Shown in pieces: positions 18,495-28,398 of a stretch of 64,000 nt of DNA; within the stretch, counting starts at the first letter, position 1; each line of letters starts with the position of its first letter. This DNA comes from Sphingobacterium sp. ML3W (GTDB lineage Bacteria > Bacteroidota > Bacteroidia > Sphingobacteriales > Sphingobacteriaceae). The stretch spans positions 4,898,001 to 4,962,000 of the forward strand of contig NZ_CP107036.1 in the NCBI RefSeq assembly GCF_029542085.1, written 5' to 3'. Under the pieces are notes generated by a model that ran no database searches, was not told the DNA's origin, and was given only the letters and a program-made list of their open reading frames with translations. Made by a program: the position numbers and the translations under genes.

Positions 18495-18532
18495 TTACAT
18501 GTTTATCGTGCTCACTTACATGATTCTCATGC
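18495..18532. promoter_or_regulatory. Direct repeats, candidate AraC-type operator
   Basis: TTACATGTTTATCGTGC (18495-18511) and TTACATGATTCTCATGC (18516-18532) match at 14 of 17 positions and start exactly 21 bp apart, two helical turns. AraC-family dimers bind this kind of site. The pair lies between the divergent AraC and transporter genes and upstream of the likely transporter promoter. Confidence 0.55.
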
Positions 18533-18579
18533 AGTAATCCTGTAATTTTACGTCAATAAATCTAAATATGTAAATTCTT

Positions 18580-19968
18580 ATGCAAAAGACCGCGACGACG
18601 TATTTGCTGTTAATCACTTTTGTGGCCGCTATTGGTGGGTTTCTTTTTGGCTACGATTGGGTTGTCATTGGCGGGGCAAAACCTTTCTATGAGGCATATT
18701 TTCATTTGGAATCTGACCCAGCGCTTCAAGGTTGGGCGATGTCGTCAGCGATTGTAGGCAGCTTTATCGGCGTATTACTTTCAGGAGGTTTGGCAGATCG
18801 TTTTGGCCGCAAACCATTGATCTATACCGCCGCAATTCTATTTATTATCTCTGCAGTAGGAACGGGTATGGCTGCTGACCTTAACATCTTCATTATCTAT
18901 CGAGTGCTAGGGGGGATTGGTATAGGTGTAGCTTCCAATTTGGCGCCGATGTATATTGCTGAGATAGCTCCTGCGGAGAGCCGTGGAAAATTTGTTTCGA
19001 TCAACCAACTGACAATTGTATTGGGTATACTCGCCGCGCAAATTGTCAATTGGCTGATTGCAAAACCTGTGTTGCCTGACGAGGTTATTGCTGCAACATG
19101 GAATGGACAGCAGGGCTGGCGATGGATGTTTTGGGCCGGAGCGATTCCGGCAGTTATTTTTTTACTGTTGCTTTTCCTAATCCCGGAAAGCCCCAGATGG
19201 CTATACAATAAAGGAAAACATGAAGAGGCCAGACGTATCTTTTTGCGGATGGGTGGTGATTATTATGCTAACGAAAACATGGCTTCCATTGATGCCGCCA
19301 ATAAAAACCATGATAACCTAAAGAAAAGGAACCTATTTAAGGGGAAATTATTGCAGTTGTTGCTACTCGGAAGTTTTATCGCAGTCTTTCAACAATGGTG
19401 TGGTATCAACGTGATCTTTAATTATGCGCAAGAGATTTTTACAGCTGCGGGATACACGGTTTCGGGGATGCTCTTCAATATTATTATAACCGGTGTGATC
19501 AATGTCATATTTACCTTCGTAGGCATGTATATGGTCGATAGGGTTGGACGCCGCGCATTAATGTTGTTCGGTGCTGCAGGACTTTTTGGTATTTATGCGG
19601 CTTTAGGTGCTTGCTACTATTTCAATTGCAGCGGCATCTTTGTACTTCTTCTGGTATTAGCTGGAATTGCGGTTTATGCGATGACATTGGCGCCAGTGAC
19701 CTGGGTTATCATTGCTGAAATTTTCCCTACGGCGGTTAGAGCCCAAGCTATGGCTATAGCTACCTCGCTGTTATGGATAGCATGTTTCGTACTTACCTAT
19801 ACCTTTCCGATGTTGAATCAAAGCTTGGGCGCAGCGGGCACATTTTGGCTGTATGGAATAGTCTGCTTGATTGGCTATGTCTTTTTGTGGGGGCAATTGA
19901 AAGAGACCAAAGGTAAAAGTCTTGAGGAAATTGAACAGGAATGGTCTGATGAAGCCATAACACCCTGA
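18580..19968 (+). CDS. Sugar porter (MFS), sugar/H+ symporter
   Basis: The 462-residue inner-membrane protein has twelve predicted helices and sugar-porter signatures: GGFLFGYDWVVIGGA in helix 1, GGLADRFGRKPL between helices 2 and 3, PESPRWLYNKGK before the central loop, QQWCGINVIFNYA in helix 7, DRVGRRALML between helices 8 and 9, and KETKGKSLEEIE after helix 12. These place it with XylE/GalP-like symporters. The substrate cannot be read from the sequence. Context suggests it imports the monosaccharide released by the GH2 enzyme encoded downstream. It is divergent from the AraC gene and 71 bp upstream of the DUF5107 gene. Confidence 0.92.
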   Translation: MQKTATTYLLLITFVAAIGGFLFGYDWVVIGGAKPFYEAYFHLESDPALQGWAMSSAIVGSFIGVLLSGGLADRFGRKPLIYTAAILFIISAVGTGMAADLNIFIIYRVLGGIGIGVASNLAPMYIAEIAPAESRGKFVSINQLTIVLGILAAQIVNWLIAKPVLPDEVIAATWNGQQGWRWMFWAGAIPAVIFLLLLFLIPESPRWLYNKGKHEEARRIFLRMGGDYYANENMASIDAANKNHDNLKKRNLFKGKLLQLLLLGSFIAVFQQWCGINVIFNYAQEIFTAAGYTVSGMLFNIIITGVINVIFTFVGMYMVDRVGRRALMLFGAAGLFGIYAALGACYYFNCSGIFVLLLVLAGIAVYAMTLAPVTWVIIAEIFPTAVRAQAMAIATSLLWIACFVLTYTFPMLNQSLGAAGTFWLYGIVCLIGYVFLWGQLKETKGKSLEEIEQEWSDEAITP

Positions 19969-20039
19969 TTTTTGCATATAGGAATCCATTTTTATAATTA
20001 AATCAACTTACAATATATAACCTAATAGCTCTTTAGAAC

Positions 20040-23000
20040 ATGACAGAATTGACACGTTACCTGATTAAGTCTACAGTCGATCAGCGCGGCATAGTAAAAG
20101 TTTGGGAGGAACCTGTGGCGATACCGACCTATGAGGTCGGTACGATGGAAAAAAATCCGATTTTTGCTGAAAAACGTGTGTACCAAGGTAGCTCAGGTGT
20201 GGTATATCCCTATCCGATTATTGAAAAAATTAGTGACGAGAAACAGGATAAGGTCTATCAGGCGCTATTTATTGAAAATGAATATATCAAGGTGATGATT
20301 CTGCCTGAACTAGGCGGAAGGATCCATATGGCCTATGATAAAGTCCGAGAACGGCATTTTGTTTATTATAATGAGGTGATCAAGCCAGCTCTGGTAGGGC
20401 TTACAGGACCTTGGATTTCTGGGGGGATCGAATTCAATTGGCCTCAGCATCACCGTCCGACGACCTTTATGCCAACAGAATATTTAGTTGAGCATAATAC
20501 AGATGGTAGTGTGACCGTATGGTGCAATGAAATCGAACGTATGTTTCGGATGAAGGCCATGCAGGGATTTACACTTTATCCTGACAGAGCTTTTATTGAA
20601 ATAAAGGTGCAGGTTTATAATCGCACGGCTCTACCGCAGACTTTCCTCTGGTGGGCCAATCCAGCTGTTGTCGTCAATGATGATTATTACTCTGTTTTTC
20701 CACCTGACGTAAATGCAGTGTTTGATCATGGCAAAAGAGAAGTTTCAACATTTCCGATCGCGACAGGAACCTATTATAAATACGATTATTCAGCTGGAGT
20801 TGATATCGCACAATACAAGAATATTCCTGTTCCGACATCCTATATGGCTATTCAATCAAAATATAATTTTGTGGGGGGGTACGAAGCCGGAGACACCAAT
20901 GCGGGGATGTTGCACGTTGCGGATCACCACATTTCTCCGGGAAAGAAACAATGGACATGGGGTAACGGTGATTTTGGTGTGGCTTGGGACCGGAATCTGA
21001 CAGACGAAAATGGTCCTTATATCGAATTGATGGCAGGTGTTTACACCGACAATCAGCCCGATTTTGCTTGGTTGCAGCCTTATGAGGTGAAATCATGGTC
21101 ACAATATTTTATGCCCTACGCGGCTGTTGGTCATGTGAAGAATGCAACAAAAGATCTTGTCCTCAATATGGGGGTCCATCAACAGCGTGCAGACATTATC
21201 CTATACGCAACAGCGGTATTTGAAGGGCTTCATATTGTTCTGAGGGATAAGCAAGGGAGAGTTTATCTGGAAGAAAAGATCCATTGTTCGCCCCGTGATA
21301 TTTATAAACAAACTGTTTCCGATTTGCAGAGTGATCCATTTGATTTGATTCTGTCGGTTTATGATAGTGATCAAAATGAAATGCTGCATTATCAATTGGA
21401 AAAACAAAAAGATATTACAGATATCCCAGAACCGGCTCAAGCTGCGTCAATACCAGAGGACATTCAATCCGTGGAGGAATTGTTCCTGACAGGACAGCAT
21501 CTTGAACAATATCGGCACGCAACCTATAACCCTGTAGATTACTATCTTGAGGCACTGCGACGGGATCCGCATGATGCACGATGTAATAATGCAATGGGTG
21601 CTCTTTTATTGCGGAATGGAAAGATAGCAGAATCCATCCCTTATTTCCGTACCGCAATTGCGCGACTTACCGAACGTAATCCAAATCCTTACGATGGCGA
21701 GGCCTACTATAATCTAGGCTTAGCTTTACAATTATCCGGTGAACTGGAAGTTGCCTATGCCGCTTTTTACAAAGCAACCTGGAATGCTGCCTGGCAGGAT
21801 GCAGGTTATTTTGGTCTTGCACAGATAGATGCAACGCGTGGACAGTGGGACGTTGCTCTGGAAAAAATAGAACGTTCAATAAACCGAAATTGGAAGCATC
21901 ATAAAGCCCGGCAATTAAAAACCTCGATTTTAAGAAAACTGGGGCGGGTAGATGAAGCGTTGGGTTACATTAAAGATTCTTTGGAAATAGATCCATTTAA
22001 TATGGGCTGTCAATTTGAATGGTACCTGCTGACAAAGGACGAGACTATATTATCGCCTATTCTAGATTTATGTAAAGTCAATGTACAGAGTGTGGTGGAA
22101 TATGCGCTGGATTTTGCTCAGGCTGGTCTATATGAAGAAGCCATCCAGTTATTGGAAAAAACAATCGATGATCCGCAAACAGTATATCCAATGATATATT
22201 ATGCGCTGGGTTATTTTAACGCCTGTATCGGACAAAATGATCAAACAACAGCCTATTATGACAAAGCTCGTATCATGGACCCGACTTATTGCTTCCCAAA
22301 TCGGTTGGAAGAGATCGTTATACTTCAGGATGCAATCCTGCACAATAATGATGATGCAAAAGCCTATTACTACTTGGGGAATCTATGGTACGGTAAGAGA
22401 CAGTATCAAGATGCGGTAGACTGCTGGGAGCAAGCCATACAATTGGATCAACAATTCCCTACCGTTTTCCGGAATCTGGCTTTGGCCTATTATAATCGTA
22501 TGGACAAAAAAGAGGAGGCTGTTGCTTTGCTAGAAAAAGCATTTGCATTGGATGAGACCGATGCACGGCTGCTGATGGAACTGCACCAGCTCTATAAGAA
22601 ACAAGGGGGCAATTACACGGAAAGATTGGCGCTATTGGATCGCTATACAGATCTTGTTGTCAGCCGAGATGATCTTTTCTTGGAACGGATTACACTTTTC
22701 AATCTTCTGGGACGATACGAAGAGGCTCGACAATTACTGGCTTCCCGACAGTTTAAACCTTGGGAAGGCGGAGAAGGGAAGGTGTCCCGTCAATATACAA
22801 TCTGTCATCTGGAACTGGCAAAAGAAAGATTAAAAGCCAATGATCCGAAGAGTGCCTTGGTACTGTTAACAGCTATTGACAGCTATCCGCATAATCTTGG
22901 TGAGGGTAAACTGATTACAATGGAGGAGAACGATATTTATTACTACAAAGGCGTTGCATACCGTTCATTGGGAAATGAGGAGGAAGCAATAACTTATCTT

Positions 23001-23408
23001 ATCAAAGCTACGCTGGGGGCTCAGGAACCTCAACAGGCTCTTTTTTATAATGATCCACAACCAGACAAGATCTTTTTTCAAGGATTGGCTTGGCTTGAGC
23101 TCAAACAAGAAGAAAAAGCGGAACAATGTTTCCAAAGTCTAATAGATCATGGTAAAACCTATCTGGACAAACCTTTTAAAATCGATTATTTTGCAGTTTC
23201 ACTGCCTGATATGGATATCTGGGAGGACGACCTTGACCATAAAAATAGGATTCATTGCTTATATGTAATGGGGTTAGGTTACTTAGGTAAAGGAGATTTG
23301 GATCTGGCCAAGGATTATCTTGCACAGGTGAGGCAATTAGAACCCAATCATCAGGGCTGTTTATCAATACTACGCTCTTTTATAGCGGAAGTCACCCTAA
23401 ATAATTAA
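20040..23408 (+). CDS. DUF5107 domain protein with C-terminal TPR array
   Basis: This is a 1122-residue protein without an obvious signal peptide. The N-terminal about 350 residues match the DUF5107 pattern, a galactose-mutarotase-like beta-sandwich. It includes MILPELGGRIHMAYDKV, GPWISGGIEFNWPQHHRPTT and an aromatic-rich TFLWWANPAVVVNDDYYSVF region. From about residue 490 onward there are many TPR helices (for example AYYYLGNLWYGKRQYQDAVD, AYYNRMDKKEEAVALLEKAF). The family commonly accompanies glycoside hydrolases in this phylum, and mutarotase-like folds bind sugars, but the reaction, if any, is not established. It stands 8 bp before the GH2 gene and is surely in the same transcript. The cytoplasmic location is an inference. 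Confidence 0.85.
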   Translation: MTELTRYLIKSTVDQRGIVKVWEEPVAIPTYEVGTMEKNPIFAEKRVYQGSSGVVYPYPIIEKISDEKQDKVYQALFIENEYIKVMILPELGGRIHMAYDKVRERHFVYYNEVIKPALVGLTGPWISGGIEFNWPQHHRPTTFMPTEYLVEHNTDGSVTVWCNEIERMFRMKAMQGFTLYPDRAFIEIKVQVYNRTALPQTFLWWANPAVVVNDDYYSVFPPDVNAVFDHGKREVSTFPIATGTYYKYDYSAGVDIAQYKNIPVPTSYMAIQSKYNFVGGYEAGDTNAGMLHVADHHISPGKKQWTWGNGDFGVAWDRNLTDENGPYIELMAGVYTDNQPDFAWLQPYEVKSWSQYFMPYAAVGHVKNATKDLVLNMGVHQQRADIILYATAVFEGLHIVLRDKQGRVYLEEKIHCSPRDIYKQTVSDLQSDPFDLILSVYDSDQNEMLHYQLEKQKDITDIPEPAQAASIPEDIQSVEELFLTGQHLEQYRHATYNPVDYYLEALRRDPHDARCNNAMGALLLRNGKIAESIPYFRTAIARLTERNPNPYDGEAYYNLGLALQLSGELEVAYAAFYKATWNAAWQDAGYFGLAQIDATRGQWDVALEKIERSINRNWKHHKARQLKTSILRKLGRVDEALGYIKDSLEIDPFNMGCQFEWYLLTKDETILSPILDLCKVNVQSVVEYALDFAQAGLYEEAIQLLEKTIDDPQTVYPMIYYALGYFNACIGQNDQTTAYYDKARIMDPTYCFPNRLEEIVILQDAILHNNDDAKAYYYLGNLWYGKRQYQDAVDCWEQAIQLDQQFPTVFRNLALAYYNRMDKKEEAVALLEKAFALDETDARLLMELHQLYKKQGGNYTERLALLDRYTDLVVSRDDLFLERITLFNLLGRYEEARQLLASRQFKPWEGGEGKVSRQYTICHLELAKERLKANDPKSALVLLTAIDSYPHNLGEGKLITMEENDIYYYKGVAYRSLGNEEEAITYLIKATLGAQEPQQALFYNDPQPDKIFFQGLAWLELKQEEKAEQCFQSLIDHGKTYLDKPFKIDYFAVSLPDMDIWEDDLDHKNRIHCLYVMGLGYLGKGDLDLAKDYLAQVRQLEPNHQGCLSILRSFIAEVTLNN

Positions 23409-23416
23409 TTTCAGAC

Positions 23417-26206
23417 ATGCATCGTTATCTCATTTTATTGCTTGCTCTTCTACAGAGTTACTGCGTTTTGGCAGTGGGAGGGTCTCAGCTCAATCTTGCC
23501 GGACAATGGAGTGTACAACTTGACCCAGAGAATGTAGGTGTGAAGAATGGTTGGACGAATAGCTCTTTCACAACATCCATCAAATTACCTGGAACAACTG
23601 ACGATGCGGGATTGGGAACTGCGAATAGTTTAACACCGGCGCTCACAAAACCTCAACTTTCACATCTGACAAGGAAACATCGGTATGTGGGGGTAGTCTG
23701 GTACAGCAAGGAGCTGTTGATTCCGAAAGGCTGGGCGGGTAAAGAAATGATCCTGAAACTGGAGCGGATTATATGGGAGTCCAATGTCTGGGTTGACGGA
23801 GTAGAAATTCCGCAAAAACAGCGCAGTCTTGTAGGTTCACATGAATTTGATTTAAGTTCTTTTTTAAAGGCTGGAAAAAAGCATCGTCTGACTATCCGCA
23901 TTGATAACCGCAAAAAGTTGGCAATCAGTGTCGATGATATGGCACATGCTTATACGGATCATACCCAGATTATGTGGAACGGAATGATCGGTTCGATGTA
24001 CATTGAAGCAATGGATCGAGTTCATATCAAGCAAGTAAGTACTTTTCCGATTTTGACAGCAAAACGTGTAGACCTAAAGGTAGTCCTTTCAAATAAAACA
24101 CAAAGAAATACCCGTAGTACACTTCGGTTAAGAGCCAAATTTAAGAGTGAGAAGAAGTTCCTTCCAACAATAGAAAAAGAGGTTTTATTAGCTCCTGGTG
24201 ATTCCACTATACAATTGAGCTATGATCTGGGCGCGAATATCCGGTCATGGAGCGAATTTTCACCAAATCTCTATGAGGTAGAAGTGGTGTGCCACTCGAG
24301 TGAGGGGGTAAATGTGATGAGTACATCGTTTGGTATGCGTGAATTGTCGAAGGAGGGAACCGTGATGAAAATCAATGGGCAACCCCTGTTTCTTCGGGGG
24401 ACATTGGAATGCAGCATTTTTCCGTTGACGGGGCATCCCCCAATGGATAAAGCGGGATGGAAGAAGGTATTTTTGACAGCAAAGGAATGGGGACTCAACC
24501 ATTTACGGTTTCACTCTTGGTGCCCCCCGGAAGCAGCCTTTACTGTAGCTGATGAAATGGGATTCTATCTTCAGGTCGAATTGCCTATTTGGGAGAATAA
24601 TGCTGGTAAGGATGATGCAGTACTACGTTTTTTATATGAGGAAGCTGATAAGATGATCAGGCAATATGGCAATCATCCATCGTTTTGCTTTTGGAGTATG
24701 GGAAATGAGCTGAGTGGTGACTTCGATGCCCTCAACGCATTGGTAAAAAACCTAAAAGAGAAAGATAAGAGACATCTATACACAGCTACATCATTTACTT
24801 TTCAACAGGGACATGGAATTGTCGGCGAACCCTTTGACGATTTTCTGATTACACAGTGGACGGCAAGGGGATGGGTGAGAGGGCAGGGGGTCTTTAATAG
24901 TGAACCTCCTGTCTTTAATAAAAATTACAGCGCTTCATTGGATGGCGTTTCGATTCCTGTGGTTACTCATGAGATCGGACAATATGCTGTTTATCCCAAT
25001 TTGGAAGAGATTAAAAAGTATACAGGTGTTTTAAAGCCGTTAAACTTTATTGCTGTAGCCGAAGATCTGAAACGCAAGGGCTTATTGCATAAAGCGAAGG
25101 CATATACCATGTCGTCAGGCAAGTTGGCAGCAATTCTCTATAAAGAAGAGCTGGAACGGGCCTTAAAAACACCGGGCATCAGCGGTTATCAACTATTGGA
25201 CCTCCATGATTTCCCGGGCCAAGGTACTGCTTTGGTGGGACTATTAGATGCCTTTTGGGATAGTAAGAACATTCTTTCAGCAGCTGAATTTAGACAGTTT
25301 TGTGCGCCAGTAGTTCCCTTGCTCCAGTTTTCCAAAGCCGTATATACCAATGATGAAGTATTTGAGGGGATTTTAGACATCAGCAATTATGGTGCTGCAG
25401 CATTGAGTGATCAGTTGGTCGAGTGGTCTATGAAAGATGGTACGAAAACTGTTGCAAAAGGTCACTTTCAAACAGTCGTAGCTCAGGGGTACAACGGGAA
25501 TATAGGCAGCTTTGAAGTGCCACTGCAGACGATACAACAGGCCAAAAAGCTGACAGTTCATGTTAATCTCAAAGGCACGAACTATGAAAATAATTGGAAT
25601 ATATGGGTGTATCCCAAAGAAAATAAAATTGATTTTGCTGATGTAAGTTATACAAGAGAGGTAGACGAAGCTTTACGGCTGTTGCAGGCAGGTAAAAAGG
25701 TTCTTTTAAATCCTGATTGGAAAAAAATTACAGGTATCGAAGGGAAATTCGTTCCGGTATTTTGGAGCCCGGTACATTTTCCCAAGCAAGCTGGGACAAT
25801 GGGATTGCTCTGTGATCCAAAACATCCTGTATTCGCTGACTTTCCGACAGCGGGACATACCGATTGGCAGTGGTGGGACTTACAGATCAAATCAACAACA
25901 ATGTTGATGGATCAGATCAAAGGCGGCGAAACCCTTGTAGAGATGATAGATAATTTTGCAAACAATAGAAAATTAGCCTCACTATTTGAGGGGACAGTGG
26001 GGAATGGCAAACTGATGGTAGCTTCATTTGATCTAGCGACTGATTTAGCGCAGCGACCTGTTGCAAAACAGATGCTGCAATCCATACTCACCTACATGAA
26101 GAGTTCGAAGTTTGCGCCAAAAGTTATCGAAAATCCTGAGGTATTGCAGCAGGTTTTACACTATAAAGAATTGCAGGAAAAGGCTGCTCCCGGTGCTATT
26201 TATTAG
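23417..26206 (+). CDS. Secreted glycoside hydrolase family 2 enzyme
   Basis: This is a 929-residue exported protein with a signal peptide in the first 20 residues. GH2 organisation is visible: a jelly-roll sugar-binding domain (LNLAGQWSVQLDP, YVGVVWYSKELLIPKGW), an immunoglobulin-like domain, then a TIM barrel from about residue 315 (INGQPLFLRGTLECSIFP). The predicted acid/base is Glu431 in WSMGNELSGD and the predicted nucleophile is Glu519 in VVTHEIGQY. The C-terminal about 300 residues are extra domains. Specificity (beta-galactosidase, mannosidase, glucuronidase or other) cannot be told. Its neighbours suggest a role in a polysaccharide-utilisation locus. The next gene is 246 bp away. Confidence 0.88.
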   Translation: MHRYLILLLALLQSYCVLAVGGSQLNLAGQWSVQLDPENVGVKNGWTNSSFTTSIKLPGTTDDAGLGTANSLTPALTKPQLSHLTRKHRYVGVVWYSKELLIPKGWAGKEMILKLERIIWESNVWVDGVEIPQKQRSLVGSHEFDLSSFLKAGKKHRLTIRIDNRKKLAISVDDMAHAYTDHTQIMWNGMIGSMYIEAMDRVHIKQVSTFPILTAKRVDLKVVLSNKTQRNTRSTLRLRAKFKSEKKFLPTIEKEVLLAPGDSTIQLSYDLGANIRSWSEFSPNLYEVEVVCHSSEGVNVMSTSFGMRELSKEGTVMKINGQPLFLRGTLECSIFPLTGHPPMDKAGWKKVFLTAKEWGLNHLRFHSWCPPEAAFTVADEMGFYLQVELPIWENNAGKDDAVLRFLYEEADKMIRQYGNHPSFCFWSMGNELSGDFDALNALVKNLKEKDKRHLYTATSFTFQQGHGIVGEPFDDFLITQWTARGWVRGQGVFNSEPPVFNKNYSASLDGVSIPVVTHEIGQYAVYPNLEEIKKYTGVLKPLNFIAVAEDLKRKGLLHKAKAYTMSSGKLAAILYKEELERALKTPGISGYQLLDLHDFPGQGTALVGLLDAFWDSKNILSAAEFRQFCAPVVPLLQFSKAVYTNDEVFEGILDISNYGAAALSDQLVEWSMKDGTKTVAKGHFQTVVAQGYNGNIGSFEVPLQTIQQAKKLTVHVNLKGTNYENNWNIWVYPKENKIDFADVSYTREVDEALRLLQAGKKVLLNPDWKKITGIEGKFVPVFWSPVHFPKQAGTMGLLCDPKHPVFADFPTAGHTDWQWWDLQIKSTTMLMDQIKGGETLVEMIDNFANNRKLASLFEGTVGNGKLMVASFDLATDLAQRPVAKQMLQSILTYMKSSKFAPKVIENPEVLQQVLHYKELQEKAAPGAIY

Positions 26207-26452
26207 TTTGATAGATTCAGGTTAAAATCTGTATATCAATAAGTTTAATAAAAAAACGAGGCTGCAGAACTTAGGCGAATCAAAACGTTTAATATATATA
26301 AGCTGATGCGCAAGTAATTTTATTTTTATGAGAAAATGAAAGTTTAAACAAAAAAAGCAGTGCTATTGAAATAATTGCTAAATTGTCTCAATAAACTGAT
26401 TTTTAACGGAAAAGAAAAACGACCAATATACTGAAGTGTTGGGACTTGGGTT

Positions 26453-27031
26453 ATGAGAAAAGAATTTTATGAAGCTAATTTGATTCAGGATCTCGCTATG
26501 GGAAGTGAGGCCGCTTTGCTGCAGTTTTACCAGCTGTATGCAGATCGAATTTTTGATGTTTCCTTTTATTTGTTGAAAGATACGGGTTGGAGCGAAGATA
26601 TTGTGCAGGAAGTATTTGTTAAGTTGTGGACCAATCGTATGAGCATAAAACAAGATGTAGATCTTTGGCCATTTCTATATGTTTTGGCCAAAAGAGAGTG
26701 CTTTAACAAACTAAGGAGTATTAAGCGCTCGCATGCTGCTTTTGAACTATTAGCCTATCACATCGAAGGCCAATCAGAGACCGCTGATCGAATGGTCGAA
26801 CGAAAAGAGCTGTCCGAGGAAATTGAGGGTTACCTTTCCCAGTTGCCGGCTCAACAAAAACTTATATTTACCTTGAGCAGGGTAGATGGAGTTCCCTGTC
26901 AACAAATAGCTGAGGAACTAAACCTCTCTAAAAACACGGTAAAAAATCATCTTGCCAGAGCGTCGAAATCCCTGAAACAGGTCCGATCAGGAAGAAACCT
27001 GTTATTATCCTTATTTTTTTATTTTTATTAA
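26453..27031 (+). CDS. ECF sigma factor (FecI-like)
   Basis: This is a 192-residue RNA polymerase sigma factor with only regions 2 and 4. Region 2 includes FYQLYADRIFDVSFYLL and WSEDIVQEVFVKLWTNR. Region 4 includes IEGYLSQLPAQQKLIFTLSR and the helix-turn-helix CQQIAEELNLSKNTVKNHL. A FecR-type anti-sigma gene follows after 83 bp, then an STN-containing SusC. This is the classical order for surface-signalled activation of a SusCD operon. The sigma factor is expected to bind a promoter before the SusC gene or its own gene. Confidence 0.93.
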   Translation: MRKEFYEANLIQDLAMGSEAALLQFYQLYADRIFDVSFYLLKDTGWSEDIVQEVFVKLWTNRMSIKQDVDLWPFLYVLAKRECFNKLRSIKRSHAAFELLAYHIEGQSETADRMVERKELSEEIEGYLSQLPAQQKLIFTLSRVDGVPCQQIAEELNLSKNTVKNHLARASKSLKQVRSGRNLLLSLFFYFY

Positions 27032-27114
27032 AAAAAGAATATTTTATGTAGTCCTTTTTTGCTTTTGTGGTGTACTGTCTAAAATAAACTTAGAAAGTAC
27101 GAACCAATTTGACC

Positions 27115-28284
27115 ATGCAAGAAGAAAGACTACGCTATTTGCTGACCAATTATTTCCGAAATACAATCTCGCGGACTGAGTTAAAAGAGATGTTAGATAA
27201 ATTGGATGATCTGGATGAATCCCAGTTTTCATCTCTGTTTGAGAGCCTGGAAGAGAAGATTCCAGTTCGTTCAGAACTATTTGACAGAGATAACGTAGCC
27301 AAGCAGCTTTCTCATCGTATTCAAGAAGACAAAGAAGAATTAGCATACAATGGAAGAAATAGAATAAACTATGTCAAGTGGGGTAGTTTAGCTGCTGCAG
27401 TTGTTATTTTTTGTTTTTCAATCGTATACTTTGTAAAGCGCGAAACGGCGCCGATAACACATTCTAAACAGGTTTTAGCGAATGAGATCGCTCTCCCTGA
27501 TGGGAATGCACCCATACTTACACTGTCTACAGGTGAGCAATATTCGATTTCTGCCGATAATCCCGAGTCATTGGACAAAGGTAATCTGACTATTGTTAGA
27601 GACAAAGATGGAACGTTGTTATATCAGCTGAAACATGGTGAGCACGGTTCTGAAAAACGGACATTTCATAGCCCCAAAGGGAGTGCCTTGACGCTACAAC
27701 TGATTGATGGGACAAAGGTACATTTGAATTCAGGATCCAGTTTAACTTACCCCGTACATTTTGAGACAGCCAATAGATTAGTTTTCTTAGATGGTGAGGC
27801 CTATTTTGATGTCGCCCATGACCCCGCCAAGCCCTTTATCGTAGAAACAAAGCAAACACGGATCAAAGTTCTGGGAACACAGTTTAATGTATCATCCGAT
27901 TTAACCAAGACCAAAACGCTGACAACTTTGATCAAAGGTAAAGTAGAAGTCAGCTTGGGCAGCACCCGTAAAATTCTAGCCCCCGGTATGCAAGCAGAGT
28001 CAGATCCGGAACAAAAGCAGATTGTGTTGAAACAGGCTGATCTAAAAGAAATCTTGGCATGGCGTGATGGTTTTTTCCGCTTTACAGAAGATGATATAGA
28101 AACTGTGCTTCAAAAAGTAAAAGATTGGTATGATATCAAAGAGATCAAAATACAATCTACTTCAACAGACACATTTACTGCTATGGTTAAAAGAACTAAG
28201 AAGCTTTCAGATTTACTCAAGCAGCTCGAAAAGATATCCAATTATAAATTTAAAATTCAGGATGGGAGGGTCCTTGTTATGTGA
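27115..28284 (+). CDS. FecR-family anti-sigma factor
   Basis: This is a 389-residue inner-membrane protein. Residues 1-85 form a cytoplasmic anti-sigma domain, residues 88-107 a single transmembrane helix, and the periplasmic part holds the FecR domain (PKGSALTLQLIDGTKVHLNSG and GEAYFDVAHDPAKPFIVET, then IKVLGTQFNVSSD). It ends with an STN-like region near the C-terminus (FTEDDIETVLQKVKDWYDI). It should hold the upstream sigma factor inactive until contacted by the N-terminal domain of the TonB-linked SusC. I used ATG 27115; a TTG two codons upstream is in frame. Confidence 0.93.
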   Translation: MQEERLRYLLTNYFRNTISRTELKEMLDKLDDLDESQFSSLFESLEEKIPVRSELFDRDNVAKQLSHRIQEDKEELAYNGRNRINYVKWGSLAAAVVIFCFSIVYFVKRETAPITHSKQVLANEIALPDGNAPILTLSTGEQYSISADNPESLDKGNLTIVRDKDGTLLYQLKHGEHGSEKRTFHSPKGSALTLQLIDGTKVHLNSGSSLTYPVHFETANRLVFLDGEAYFDVAHDPAKPFIVETKQTRIKVLGTQFNVSSDLTKTKTLTTLIKGKVEVSLGSTRKILAPGMQAESDPEQKQIVLKQADLKEILAWRDGFFRFTEDDIETVLQKVKDWYDIKEIKIQSTSTDTFTAMVKRTKKLSDLLKQLEKISNYKFKIQDGRVLVM

Positions 28285-28398
28285 CAATACGAGATGAAGC
28301 TAAAAGTAATCGGAAGTGCTCGTAACACTCCCGATCGATGCTTAGCAATTAAATAGACCTAATTGAGTTATGAACCATTTAACACCAAACCTATACAA

